A stretch of DNA of 64,000 nt from Lichenostomus cassidix (Eukaryota; Chordata; Aves; Passeriformes; Meliphagidae): the NCBI GenBank assembly GCA_008360975.2, contig CM039183.1:76089850-76153849 (forward strand), given 5' to 3'. Position numbers and translations under genes: made by a program. Shown piece after piece: positions 1 to 13,670 of this stretch. A model generated the notes under the pieces. The model saw only the letters and a list, made by a program, of their open reading frames with translations, searched no databases and was not told the origin of the DNA. Within the stretch, counting starts at the first letter, position 1. Each line of letters opens with the position of its first letter.

Positions 1-3000
1 ATTCCAGTTAAAGTATTTTAGAAGGGTGATGCAAGCAATTGGAAAAGTTGAAGAGAAGTTCTGTTCCTTTCACTCATACAATCATCAAAAATGAAAAAAA
101 ACCCGAAACTAAAATGAAAAATGGAGATTCTAATTTTTTCTCTTTCAGCTTCAGCTCAGACATTTCAGTTCAGGAGATAACACAATGGTCAGATTTTTTG
201 ATGGCCTCTACTGTTCCTTGGCTTGGGGAAGATCATCTGCCAGTTTATTGTGGCTGTTTGTTTGGAGCTCTTGGGGAGGATATTTTTATTACCTTTTTCA
301 AGACACTAATCTATTCTTTTCAAATGTGTATTTCTAATGGCCGTGAAAATGCTGGTGTAAAACCAACCTGCATTCTGTCACCTCTGTACAGTTGCTGCCG
401 AGTGGATGGTGACATAACCAAGTCACCGTAAGAAAAAGCACAACTGGATGTGATACAGTGATCTTTTACATCAGTTAGATCCAGCATCCTGAGCTTGGGA
501 TGCTTTAGTGACAATTCAGAAAACACGTAAGAAAAGACTGTCTGGCATTGCAGGGCTAATAGTTATTTAAGGAAATAAATCTCAAGGGACCTTTTGTAAA
601 TCCCAACTGAAGCATTGTATAAAAAGGCAAAGGAATACAAGGAATGAGTCAATTTACATGTCTTGGCAGAGACACACCAGCCAGGGGGGAAGTCCAAAAG
701 GAAATGTCACCAACTGGCAAGGCAGCAGCTGCGTTTACCAACTTAAACAAAATTAGTCATTGAAAATACAAATGTAGAGACCAAACTAGGAGCCTTCCAC
801 TCAGATGTTATTTCCATTTTAACATGTGGATTTGAGAATTGGAAACTCACCAGAGGCACAGACGTCTCCTGCCTCCAGAGGTAAATACCTGGGGAAAATA
901 CTAGGTAACAGACGGAGTGAATGTGTCACAAATGCAAAGATCTGTCACTTCCTCACCAATGTGTCCCCCAAGTTCTCCAGGGTAAGTGGTGGAAACATTG
1001 GGTCATGTGCAGTGAGTGAAGCCAGCAAGCCTGTCTGAGCAGATGGGCTCTCGAGCAGCTGGAGGAGCATGCAAATGGTCAGACCAGATATTACTTGGAG
1101 TGTGAACACTTACTGGCATTCGACGATACAGAAAAACTGCAGAGAGTGGCTAAAGATTGGCACAGACTTTGGAGCCGCTTTGGCTCCCAGAGCAACATCT
1201 GCAGGTGCAAGAAGGCTTCCGGGGAAAAAGTTACTCTTGGTATCCTCACGAGAGTGGTGGCAGAGAGGGTGTGTTTACAAGGGATTTTCTCCTTTAAAGA
1301 TCTAGGCTATTTAAAGTTAGGTTACTGAGAGGAACCAGAGCTTCCCAATGACGGCATTTCTGGCCCAGGCTGTGGAGGGCTGCATTGCATGGACAAGCCA
1401 AGAAATCTGTCATCCCTGGTCTAGTGTGCTTTTTCTGTCTGACCTCAAGGAAACCACACGACCTCGCCAGTTCTCCAGAGCTCTCTGACCACAAGACTGT
1501 AAGATTTTAATTAGAAGCAGTGGACAGTACACTACTTTTTCTAGTTTCACAAGCTGTCCTGAGGGGCTAGTAGGTGAAGCAAGTTGCTGTGGAAATGGCA
1601 AAAATCTCACGTGTTTCACACACTGCACTGAGAATAAAGAATTTGCTTGTAGCTTTATTTACAAATGGCCAAAGATAGTGTAAGTGTAGCTACAGATTGT
1701 CATCAGAGGTGAAGGGTAGCCCATACCTTTGTACTTTATGTACAAAGTGCTTGTGTGTTAGATTTAATAGTATTGTGAGTTTATTTCAGCTGGTGTTTTA
1801 GATAATGGCAGTTACTAGAGTAAAAAACTTGTTTAGGTTCTGGAATTTTAGATCAGTTTGTAGAACGTAGGGACAAAAAATAACATCCCATGCTATTTTT
1901 TAATCAGTAGTACAAACAGATCTTCAGTTGTTTGTTTTTTGATAATTCTGGTTCCTGTATGCAAACCCTGCTTTCATAGAAAAGTTACCAGATCCTATTC
2001 ATTCTCCCTGCTTTTGTCATTGCAGCTTAGCCCCTTGTGTGTCAGGGTTGAAGCAGTTTGCACCTCTCTTGCTAGGCCAGTTGTGCTACCTCCCTGCTGC
2101 TGCTTCCCTTTTGACATCTGCACTGGGGTACCACCATCAAATGATTATTCATAGTGGTAGTGTCATCTGCCTATTGGATGAGAAGCTGATTTTTCAGAGA
2201 GTTAAAAATTAATGGCAGAAAAAACTGATATGCTTTTCCAGCCAAACTTATTTTTTCTTATTCTGCCTAGCTTTGAAAGGTTGAGGTGAGAAGATCCCAG
2301 CCCTGTGCCTTGAGAGACTGTTCTAGCGTCCACACCCAAGCTTTCTGCCATGTTTGCAGTGAGAATCCCAATGTCTTCCCCCCAGATTTAAACTTGCTTG
2401 TTTCACTATGAAGCACATGCTTCAAAGGCATTTATTACCATTTGCTATGACCTTCCTAGCTAGCCTGGCTTAGCCCTTTTAATTCTTGCTCCCTAGCCTT
2501 TTAGGATAGCTGTGGCTCCCAGTCACTGCAAATCTGGGACCAAGCATCTCTTTTGAGGGTTTGCTTTCAGCCTGCCCTGTTTTGTGCACCAGACCCCTCT
2601 GTGGCAGTAGGTGCAGACACACCTGCACACTTCGCATGATACCATCTTTTTGTGTCTATAGCCAGGTGACAATGTACTAAGTGACTTGTACTATGTGCCA
2701 GGGAGAGGTAAGCCATGTGTTTTGTCTTTGAGAGCCAGTAGGCATCACAAGCAGCTCAGTAAAGACACACAGTGCTTTCCTGAGCTGGTAAGGGGATCAA
2801 GGATCCCCTTTCCAACCACAGTGAAAGGCAATCTATTTAAAATGATTCTGCTCCCTTTTGAAAACAGTCTGCTAAGTGGGGCTGCAGACAGCGAGGGTAG
2901 CCATGTCGGCTGCTAATCATGCCAAGGAGCTCATCTGGATTGCATTTAAGAAGGAGTTTCAGATGAGTAAAACCTAAATGAACACAGGATCTGTTGTATT

Positions 3001-6000
3001 TGAAATTTTGACATGAGCAGACATCAGAATACAGACTGGCAGCAAACCCTGTAGGTAGGTTGGGATGCAGCAGAAGCCAGCTGTGAGAGCTTGGGGCTTG
3101 CTGGTGGGGGGCAGATCTGATTGCCCGAGGGCTTTCTTGGCCAGTGCTCTGCAGAGGTCCAGGAGCATCTGACAAGGCTGCTTGGTGGCTTCTGCAGGGA
3201 GCTTCGCTTGCAGGATCTCAGCTGGAATCCCTGTTAAAGTAGTAGCCAGCCTCTCTGGGACTGCTTCCCTTTGCCTGTGACCCAGCATGGACGTGAGCAG
3301 CCTGCCTGGACTGGGCTGGGCTGGAACAAGTCATTTGGGCCCCTCGCGTAAGTGGTTGCAGATATGTCCCCAGAATAAAGTCATTATACAAATTGATTGT
3401 GGCAGTAGGGATGGAGTTCAGCAGGAATTATCCTTTGGGGTATTTTATCAAATTTTTGAAGCATGAGTTGTTGGTAAACCAGAGCTAACGTTCATAATCT
3501 CCAGCAAGAAGCAATATAAAGCAGCTGCAGCCCTGCTGCTGGTGCCTGGCATTGTATTTCTCCTGCCCTTTCTCTGCAGACTGGCTGTTGCTGTCACCAT
3601 CCTTCCCAGGGGTGTGGGGTGCACTGAGGATCCCAGTCCAGCTGGGGATGGCAAAGCAGCTGGAAAGCTGCTGTGAGTGACATTCGCCAGGAGACCAGAC
3701 CCAGCTCTCCTGCTGCCAGGCCCCTTTGAGCCAGAGTTTGCCTGAGTGCAGGTAGCCACAGTGGAGTTGTTAGTCCCTTCCCTAGGCAGCAAGGGGTTCA
3801 TTTACCACCTTGAAGATGGGTACCTGGAGTGGTGTGACATGTGCCCTGGAAGGGACTGTCACTTCACATCGACACTACAAGGAATCTGGAGAGGTGACTG
3901 TCGCAGCTGCAAGTTTCTACCTTGCATCTGAATCAGACAAGATTAATCCTGTTATAAACTGCCAGAGTTACTGGGCTGTAGAAGTTGCCAGATAGTAGAC
4001 AGCTAGTTAGACAATATTTTACTTTGTAAGGTGTCCTCTGGATGTGAGTGTAGCAATCAGCAGAACTGGAGAGGTAGATGTGAAAGGCACGGTAAAACTG
4101 AGATTCTAGTCTCTTTAAGTTGTGGTGCATGATAATAGTGTTCATTAACTGGCAGCAGCTTAAGTATCTGTGGTGATCTTGCATGTTTTGACAGAGAAAA
4201 GTATTGTACTAATTAATGGGGATGTTCTCTAAAATATTTTAATTTCTGCAGGAATATCGTAGGTAGACCTCTCTTTGCACCTATCCATTTCAGGATTGCA
4301 TCAGGAATAATTGTATCTTCAGACTAAACATTTAATTTGAATAAAGATTTTTAAGCCTCAAGCCATAGGTTTAATCTTCTTCTGCAAAATCCTGTAAAAA
4401 TATTACAAACAAAAATAATATGTGTAGCTTTTCATAGCCCCAGCTTGATTTTCATACATTGGTTTACTTCTTGTATTCTTCTTGATGAGGACAGGAGAAG
4501 GAGCTTTAAAGATATTTTCCTTTGTATGAAATGATACCTCTGCTGTGGCTAAGACCGTAAGGACTTCTCACTTTCAACTGGTTTCCATGCCCTTTAATCT
4601 CTCACCACTCCATATGTCTTTTTGCATCATCTCAAGCTGATTAGATAAAAAATGAAAAGTTTAGTTGGAAATTACAAGAAGTATTGAAAAGTGTCATACT
4701 CTTTGACTGCCTTGCGTGCAGAAGGCAGTGGGTGGGAAGGAATAAAAGCGTACCTTAATTATACAGTCTCTCTGTTTATTTTCACAGCTGTAGCTTTGCT
4801 GAAATGTGCAGCAGACATCCTAATTCCACCAAGCAGGGTCCCTGGATGTTGCACCTGCCAGCCCTACAATCTTGGTACCAGTTGGGGATGTGTGTGTGGC
4901 TGAACAATGCAGAAAGACTACAAGAGGTTTATCCCATTAGAAATAAATTACAGTGTAGTGTAGCATGAAAATGATGTGTCAGTGAATACAGAACACAGGA
5001 TTACCTTCTGTCTCTTCCCTTTATCATAGATAACAGCAGCAGTATGGGAAGGAGATTTATATTGCGCTTATTTGAAGCTGACCAAGCAATTTAGATGAGA
5101 TGAAATAGGGATTTTATTTCTGGAGAGAAGAATGTGTTCTTGCTAAAATGCCATTAATTGCTTTATTATTTAAAGCACAAATTATATCCAGCAATTTGTT
5201 GGTCTCCTTTTTTTTCCCCAGTGAAAATAATTCACCGTGGAAAGATTATTCTGTCAAAAAATGATGATGAACGTACTAACAAATTAAGTTGAAAGAAGCT
5301 GAACTTCTAATTCAGCTTCTATTTTCAGCCCCCCTTCTCTCTCTTAGGCACTGTGTGCATGTGTGAATTTCAATAAAAACAATAGTGGCTTAGCTAACTA
5401 GGAAAACCTTAACAAAATTTACAGCAAATACCACTGCAGCACTGGAATCACGGGCATCCCCTCACATGTTGGGAAACTGCTCTCATGCTGTAGTAGCAGT
5501 GGTACAACACACCCAATGCAAGCAGAGCCCTGTTGTGCTGGTCACGTATAGAGCCAAGGAGCTTAGGAAAGCTCCCAGCTGGTCCTGGAGGCAGAGGCAC
5601 TCACCAGGGTGGACCAGTCCCTTCCAGGTCTAGTGCTGAACTCTGCTCCTTGCCCTTGTTATAAAAATGTCATGTAGAGCTTCTTCCACAATCACTGTCC
5701 CTGTTTGTAAAACTTTCTTGCTTTGGCTCTTTCTTGTTTAATCAGTCTCTTTGTGATCTCTTTTTGTTCCTGTTGGTGCAATTTTGTGTCTCTTTAATTG
5801 GTTCCTCCATCACCCTACCAACAGCAGGCTGATGGCCAATCTCCATCACCCAAAGCTATGCTTTTTCTCCTAGGGCTTCATGCCTGGAATTTGCCCTGCT
5901 GATATTAACCCAATGCTTGCCCATGGCTGATTTTTGCCATAAAGAGAAACTGAGCCCAAAGGAGATGTGCCTCCATGCAAATTTCTTGTACAAGCCCTGC

Positions 6001-6347
6001 TTGCAGTAACAGTCACTTCTGTATTATGCCCAAAGCACAGACTTTGGGGTTTCCACTTTGCCACAGGCTGAAGATGAAGGAAGAGTTGGAGGTTATGAGA
6101 TGAGCAGAGTCTTTTGTACCGTTGGCTTGCTTGGGCCACTTTAGAGACCTTGAAAGCACTGCTTTCTTCGGTTGCGGCCCCAGGGATTTCCTTGCATCCA
6201 AGAGGGCAAAGGAGAAGGCATCTAGATGTGTTTTCGGGAGTAAGGTGACAATTATATTTTACTTCAAAAAATAATAGTTGTTCCATGTAAAAAGAGCTTT
6301 GAGGCCATTTCTTGTATTTTTCAGTACTTCACAAATTAAAATAATTC
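1..6347. other. Unique non-coding sequence, no gene recognised
   Basis: No open frame here has a recognisable domain, and none combines good splice signals with coding character. The longest is a 138-codon minus-strand frame at 5870-6286. It has no family resemblance and is of a length expected by chance in DNA of this composition. I saw no CR1 tail, LTR end or tandem array. The stretch is best read as intron or intergenic DNA. Confidence 0.6.
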
Positions 6348-6391
6348 ATATAAATATATATATATATAAAATATATATATAAATAAATAAA
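6348..6391. repeat. AT/ATA microsatellite
   Basis: A run of TA dinucleotides is interrupted by AAATA units and ends in short AAATA repeats. It is simple-sequence DNA and likely length-polymorphic. No gene is associated with it. Confidence 0.85.
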
Positions 6392-9238
6392 CAACTTGCA
6401 TTGTTGCTGTTTTCCTTTTGAGACAGAGTATTGCTCTCTGTCTCAATCAGTGATTAAAGCTGCAGTGAGACCCCTGAATTGCCAGCGATTCTGTATTATT
6501 TGTGTCACCATCGATAGGGAAGAAGAATAGCTTTTAGAAAAAGTATTTTTATTACAGATGTGGAGATGTGAATTTATAGCTTCAATCATGCTTCCAAGAG
6601 AGCAGCTGTGAAAGCGAGATAGTTAGAAAGCTGGATGAAAGAGCTGGCAGGAGGAGTAAAATGTAGCGGGGGGACTGCAGGAGGGGAAAACACCTGGAAA
6701 CATCTGTTGGGAGAAGTAAAGCTGGAGAAGGCATGGTGCCATTATGCGTCCCCAGTCCCTGACCAGTTACTGGCTTCTTGCCTGTTTTTTGTTTTTATTT
6801 TGTTTCAGCATTGCCTGGTGTATTTATCCCCACCCTTATTTGCAACAGGCGATTTTTATAAGGTTTGGAAGTGAGCAAGTTCTTTTTCCAGCTCTCTGGT
6901 CTCCGTGCCTGCTGGAACATCTGTACACATACACACTTTTCCTGTCTAAAGATAGTTTGAGCTAGTGTGCCCAAAGTACAGCTTCAGGCTTGGGTTTGTT
7001 GTTGTCTTAGTAAGCACAAAAATATGTTCTAATATTATGTCACTCTGGTTGTGTGTTTCAGCAGCTGCAGTCTTTCTGTGTCCAGTTTGTCAGGAATGGC
7101 CTTGCTTCCTGGGATTTGTTTTTCCAGAGCCGGAGTCCTGGGTTACTTAGTTTAACCAAGGCTGTGCATTGCGGTCTTTCTGTGAGGATGATCATTCTTG
7201 CCCAGTAGGATAATTCCAGCAGGGTTTTCTGCTGGAATGTTATGACCTCCTTTGACTGACCTCACACTCTGCCAGCACTGGTGTTTGAACATCATCCCTT
7301 CCCACCCCTACTGCTTCCCCACATCCCTGCAGGCCTTGCTGCAGTTGTGCAATAAAAAATTCCCTCTTTCTGCAGTGCCATTGCTATGTTGAATATTTCT
7401 GCTTTTAATTCTCCATTTTTCTGTCTCGACCTCTCTCCCTTCCCTCCATCCAACATGGGTGTAATACCTAATCCCTTTTGTGGATATGTATGTCCCTGTG
7501 GTGTGCATTGAAAAAGTGGGATTTATTTACTGTGGATCTTTCCTTATTTTTTGCTTGTATTTTGTTATATTTAGTGTAAGCACTGTAACCTGTGCTGTGT
7601 GGTTACAAGGCATAATCTTACCCTCCCATCATGAATTCTCAGATAGGAGTCTGGGATGGGAGCAGCCTGGAGATCCAGGGAAAGGAAACTCTGCTAAATG
7701 GCAAGCTATGTACCAGCTGCACTTCTGGGTTGGCTGGTGCTCGGCAGGCTGGTAAATGCCAAGAGGTTTCAGAGGAGGCTGTTGGCAAGGGTAAAGAGGA
7801 GCAGGGAAGTGACCAGGATCAGCAAGTGTTAGATGTTCTGTGTTAGGTATCTGTAAATGCATATCATAGTCCACATATTTGTGTGGAGATGTTAATTTTT
7901 GCTGGTGAATTACAAACTACACAAGGAGCTTTCATACATAAAGCAAAAAAAGGGACATGATTGTGTGTGATTATAAAAGCTTTTATATTGCTTATTGCTG
8001 TAATTTAGGAAACGTGAAGTGGCCAAGTGCATTAATTAGTGGGTCATCTCAAATGAGTGCGTATAAAAAATTGTTTTGCAGCTCATTGTCTATTCTCTTT
8101 TTAAGGCTTGTTTTATGGAAAGGGAACTTTTGAAACTTTGAAGAGTCTCTGATTTTTTATTGGATTTTTTATTGATTTATTTTTTATTCTACCCTTGGAG
8201 CAGCAAAGGCAAGCTCTCCTTGCTGCAGGAACCCGGCACACTTGGGCTGAAAGGAAGGTAAATGTGTCAGCTTCCTTAGCAGAGCAGGCAGGTGTCCCCT
8301 CACCACTGCTGGCTGGCTGGAACCAGGAGAAGAAGGCAAGGAACCATACAGCTGGCATCCCGCTTGCGACTCTTACTGTCTGCCAAAATTGGTTTAAAAT
8401 AGCTGTTACTCAGAGAGCAATATTACAGATTTGTATTTGAGCTATTTGGACTCCTCACAAGGGTTGGAAAACAAGATGCCAAACAGTGCAGCTTGCTGGT
8501 TTTTTAATACAGACTTGCACATCGTTTTTGTCAAAGGAATTGCTATTTCAAGCTCTGGGATATGAGGCATTCGCTGTAAAGCTACTGTTGTTGCAGGGCT
8601 GACTATCTGCCCTTCTTTGGCATTTAGGTTATTCTCATTTGTGCTGCAGCTATGCCCAGAGGCCGAGCAAGTCAGGGCCCCACTGTGCTGTGTGCTGGGT
8701 GACAGCAGGGTGACAGTCCCTGCCCCAGGAGCTGCTAGCCTGGGTCACTGGCTTCAGATGGCCACTGCCACAAGCTGCTGGGGAGCACTGGCTGCCAGGC
8801 CAGAGCTCACTAGGGGCAGAAAGCAGGGGTAGTTCAGGTGAGGCAGCCAAACATGTTTTAAATGCAGTTTACAGTCAGGACATCATTTGGGCCATCTTTG
8901 CCCATGTCAGCAGATACAAACTCACAGCTCATTGTCAGTGACTATCCTTATGTATTTCAAAGCCTTATAAACCCTGACCTACAATTTGATCTCTGCCAAT
9001 ACCAGTTCCCACAGGAACACAGGACCAGTGTGAAAACAGTTAGAGATGCCAATTAGATGTTTATTCTTCACAACTGAGAATCTCTCTGCCATGTTCTTCT
9101 TCCCTGTGCTCCTTGTGCAGCATCCCTGGGTGAAGTACAGGGAATGATGTCCATGGATTCAAGTGAGAGGTTGAGCTGTAATAGTGAAATGCTGGGAAAT
9201 TTTTTCATGTTTATAGTATGCCTCAGTCTGAGACATGC
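6392..9238. other. Unique non-coding sequence
   Basis: Only short frames of under 100 codons are present, on both strands and mutually overlapping, for example around 7480-7870 and 8113-8440. None shows a known domain or clean exon boundaries. Nothing else is visible. Confidence 0.55.
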
Positions 9239-9317
9239 ATAGAATTGTTTAGGTTGGAAAAGACATTTAAGATTGTGGGGTCCAACTTTTAACCCAGCAC
9301 TGCAAATTCTGCCACTG
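9239..9317 (-). mobile_element. CR1 LINE 3' end fragment
   Basis: The plus strand reads ATAGAATTGTTTAGGTTGG and continues through a diverged 'gtccaac...aacccagcactg' motif. This is the reverse complement of the conserved avian CR1 3' untranslated tail, so the element lies on the minus strand with its 3' end at the left. Only about 80 bp is kept, consistent with the usual severe 5' truncation of CR1 copies, and divergence suggests an old insertion. After about 9317 the similarity is lost. Confidence 0.8.
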
Positions 9318-12300
9318 AGTTGGACAAAATGCACCACTGGGTGCTATTTGTGTGTTGTATAGGGGGGTGTGAGGTGGTTCCTGTAGCACATAGTCTCAAC
9401 CATTGGTGTGAGTCAGTTGTGCCATTGCCACATAGGAGAGGTCTGCAGTTCCTGGGAACTTGGGCAGATCAAGCCTTACCCCCACCTCCCCTCGCCTGGC
9501 AGCGTGTGTGCTGTGTGCAGCACCAGTGTGGGAACAAGCTGAAGGGAAACTTCATTATGTTTGACAGTGCCTTTTTAGCTGAAGTACTGCCACGATTGGC
9601 ATGACAGCAGTGAATACCAAAATTGGTTGATTGCCGAGAGAGCCTGTGAAGACAGACATGAGGGATAAAAGGAATTAAATGCTTAATTAATAGGTTTATA
9701 CTTCCTATTTCTTGGAGCATGACTTTCTTACCCTCTCCGTTTTGTTTACTTTAAGGTGCCATATGTTCCACTTGAAGCTGTATAGAAATTTGCTAAGGAA
9801 ATCTGCACATCAGGGTTAAAAGAGTTCTTAAGTAGGTGACCTGCTAGTTGAATACTGGACCTTTGAAATAAGGAAATGTTTTGGGCTACCAGCATAAAGA
9901 GGGTATTTGGCCAATATTTTGTACACTAATGATAGCACCTATACAACTATGTAGTTACTCTTGATCCTAAGTGACTAATGCTTCAGCTTCTCGTGGTGGA
10001 AGTTCTCTCCTGTTTGCATGTATTCCTGATAACATTTTTCATTAGAATTCTAGTTGCAAATATCAACATTTCTTTGGTGTCTCCTTCTGTTAGTTCCTTG
10101 CTTCCCACATGCTGTTCTATGTGAAAGTCTTTGTGAATTGCTTAAAGGAGTAAAATCCTTCATGGTAATGGAGATGCTAACATGCATGATAGTTCTTATC
10201 CATCCAAAAATGGCAGCAGTTGACTTGTAGTTTTTTATATAAGCTGATTTTTCACTCAGAAAAGTTTTCACTTAGAGAAGGTAGCTATTAATTACTTATC
10301 TATCCATGTTTCAATATGCCACCATCTCGTTAAATAGCTCCCTTGTCTATTTCTTTCTGAAACTATAAAGCACTCTTCTGCAGAACAAGCTCAATGACAT
10401 CTTGACACTTCCCTAATGTTTTCAAATCCTGGTGGGTTTGAGTGAATTACTGGATTTATTTGAACTTCAGATTCAGGGCTTGTAAATATGCACAGATGAA
10501 AGCTAAAAAGGTTGACAAGAATGCATTTGCAGTTGCAACTGCTAGGTTTGGCATAGTTATCTTTGGCAACATGAGCCTAATCAAGTCCAGGAACTCGAGT
10601 GATCATAAATCTGTTGTGATACCGATAGTCGTCTTGTATTACGGTAGTCAGTACTACCTCCTCTATTATTGGATTGGACCCTGGGGAAATGCAAAGGAAA
10701 GTGTGAGTCTCACCCACAATGTTTTGGTGCTAAGCAAGCCAAGCACTTGAAGAAGATCCTTATCTTTGCTTAGCAGATGGAGGGTGAGGTGAGTGTGTGA
10801 GACCAATTTGCTGAAGAGGTCTCGTGTTCCAAATGTTAGTCCAGAGCCTTAATGTGGAATGGCCCTGCTTTCACAGTTGATACACTGCTGTCCTGCTTCC
10901 AAACAGCAGTGCTGCTACCCACAAGAGACCTGGGAAGAGGAGTCCACCCAAGAAATGAAGCTTTCAGTGGATGGCATTGTTAAGGATGATCTCAAGAGCT
11001 GACTTCTGATATTTGGTGGTCCAGGCATTTGAAAGATCTGTGAAACCCTCCACTGCGGATTTATTTTCATGAAAGGCTTTGCGTAGACATTAGAGCTATG
11101 TGCATGTAGGTAGCCATTAAGCAAAGAGGGGAAGTAGGTGGCGCCTCTTTTGCTACTACTTCTGCCACTTCATTTTCTGAGAATGCTTTTTAGTTTAAGG
11201 GCTCCTGGCATACCAGCATCTCCTGGTAAGCACTGGTTAGCTGGCTCTGTGCAGGGAATGATTGGATTGGTAGGTGTTTAGTTCATAAGTTTCACCTACT
11301 CATCTTGTTTTCTATTAATAACTTTATGTTTTAATCCTGTAAGTATATTGTGCTATGCATCTGTCTATTTGGGGAGCTAATCCTGTAGTGGTAGGCATCT
11401 ATTTCAGGAGCAGCCTAGACAAAGCACAGCCTATTTGAGTGCTGGCCTCCCTTATTGTGTGTTGTGGGTTAAATCGCCGGTATTAGTGTAGTGTAGGAGT
11501 TCAAAAAGGAAAGATGTTATTTGCAGCATCAACTCATTAAAAATACTCTGTACAGATTTTTCCAAAAGAATAAGCAGCCCAAGCACACTGGGCCCCATGC
11601 CAGGGTATGTAATAGCCTTGCACAGCACCAGTTGAAGCTCCAAGTTGGATAAAAGACAGCTTTTTCTAGGTTTGTTAAGTATTCCTTTAAAAAAAATAAA
11701 AAAGGTTTGTGTACAAAAGTAGCAAATTAATTCAGTCCTATCAGAAAGTAGGTCAGTGACTGACCTCCCAATAGCATGAAGCAGCAGTTTAAAGCAGAAG
11801 TGACAGCTCAGCAGCGTGGACCCTCCATGTCTCCAGGAAACTTGTTTTGACAAATGTAAACACATTATATCCTGTATTCCTCTTGCTTATTTATTTTTTT
11901 GCTGCTGCACTAGAAACCACAAGCTGTCACTCTCCATCCCCTTTCTTCACCCTTTCTGGTCCCCAAAGGGAAATGCCTTGTGTCGTAGCTAATAATTTTT
12001 GCAGGGCTGCGTAATGAGTAAGGCGTTCCAGCAGGGTCGGTGCTTTTTTATAACACACAGAGTTGGGCACTGTAAACCAGACTTGACTAAAATCCAAACC
12101 AAAGTCTTTCCAATGGTGAGGGAAGTCAGTGGGAAGACAGGAACTGGATTAATTTAGGATCCTTCTGTCCCAGTCTTGCTGTTCTTTGTGCTGAATGAAA
12201 TTTTTGCGTGTACCCACGTGCCTTTTCAATGTTTTTGTTGCCAGTGTTGGCTTCCACATTGCTGAACAGACAGTGCTTCGAACACATCCTCACTGCAGCC

Positions 12301-13547
12301 CAGCAGCTCCTGAAATTGGGATGCTTTTGTAATTTTGGGTCAAGTGCCAAAGCATATATAAATGGGATGCTGGCTCCTTGAGCACCCCGTAAAGAATAAT
12401 TGCCTCAGAAGACACGTTCTTCTTTTCACTGAGTTGTCAGTATCAGCAGGTATTAAAGGTGGAGTGTACACTACTAGTTAACTAGTTTGACTTGGACCTT
12501 TCCTGCAGTGATTTCGCCTGTGGAAATCATAGTGGATCAAAAGGTCATGCAAGGTTTTCAGCAGACTTCCTCTCCTGATTTGTAACCAGGTTGCACAGAC
12601 AAGATACTGCTATGTGGAATATATAGAGAAGGATTTCAGAATGTATTAACCAATATGGCTCAATTTAAACCATTTTGCTAAAGATCTCATAAAACTTGAC
12701 ATGATTTTCTTCATTACCTCGTTACCTTTCTGGCCTGAGGTGGCTCAAAAACATCCAGAGAATCCTGTGGGTATTTATACAGATGCTGTACAAAATGATT
12801 TTTTGCCATGTGATAGATAAACCTTCAGAGCCTTTAGCTGTACATTGCCATTTAACTGAATTTTTAAGTTCATTTGCTTAGAAGTATTACACTACAGTAA
12901 AAGTTGGATGACATTATCTCAGCTAGAAGTAGAGATTTGATTTGGGAGGATGGGAATATATTTGTTAAAAACAAAATGCTTCTGGCTTTAGTAAAGGTTT
13001 GATCTGAACAGATACAAATCAAGCAAGAAGTCAGATGGATTTATATAACAAAACTGGCAGTGAGAAGCCAGGGAAGAAGAAAGTCCTGTTTCAATGAATT
13101 ACATGTTTCTGTGCTAATGCTATAGATAATGTTGGCATTGATTGTTATATACCATGCAATGGATGTCATGCTAAGAAAGTAGTGAAAAATATACTCATGT
13201 ATACCGTTAAAAAAAAAAGGGGGCAAGGGAGAGGAATGCCCGTGTACATGTGTGTGAGTACACTTGTGTGTGTGTGGGGCATGCCGTTTCCAATCTGCCT
13301 CCTGAGGGATCCTTGCATTTTTTTTCTGACGGAGCAGCAAAGTGGGACACAGATGCCAGCTTTCAAGTCATTACACTCTCCACAGGGCCACCAACTTTCC
13401 TCTGCTTGAAAGGGCTGGAAGTGCAAGGTGTGCTCCAGGTGAATGCAAAGTTCTAGTGCCTTTTCCCACTGTTTCATGCTTGCAGAGGTTCTCCTTCCCT
13501 CTGCTCCCTCCTGCACTGGGGGTAGAGAGTCAGGAAGGGAACAGCAT
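9318..13547. other. Unique non-coding sequence
   Basis: This is AT-rich sequence with scattered short frames. The longest is a 137-codon minus-strand frame at 11452-11865, which has no recognisable motif. A short GT-rich tract (about 13247-13277) follows an A10 run near 13207. No transposon ends or RNA genes were recognised. Confidence 0.55.
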
Positions 13548-13670
13548 CTTTAGAGCTCTAAGATCATCTAGTCCAACCATTAACCCAGGACTGCTGAGTC
13601 CACCCCTAAACCATGTCTCTAAGTGCCATATCTACTCATCTTTTAAAGACCTCCAGTATTCCAATACTAG
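13548..13670 (-). mobile_element. CR1 LINE 3' fragment
   Basis: The plus strand carries 'agatcatctagtccaacca', then 'taacccagga', 'ccatgtctctaagtgcca' and 'cttttaaagacctccag'. This is the standard order of the antisense CR1 3' region: tail, then the C-terminal end of ORF2. The element is therefore on the minus strand. The tail hexamer/octamer repeats at its 3' end are missing or mutated. No open reading frame of any use remains. Confidence 0.85.

Noticed and set aside
5870..6286. A 138-codon minus-strand open frame
   Set aside because: No domain, no Kozak or splice logic, and the length is expected by chance at this base composition.
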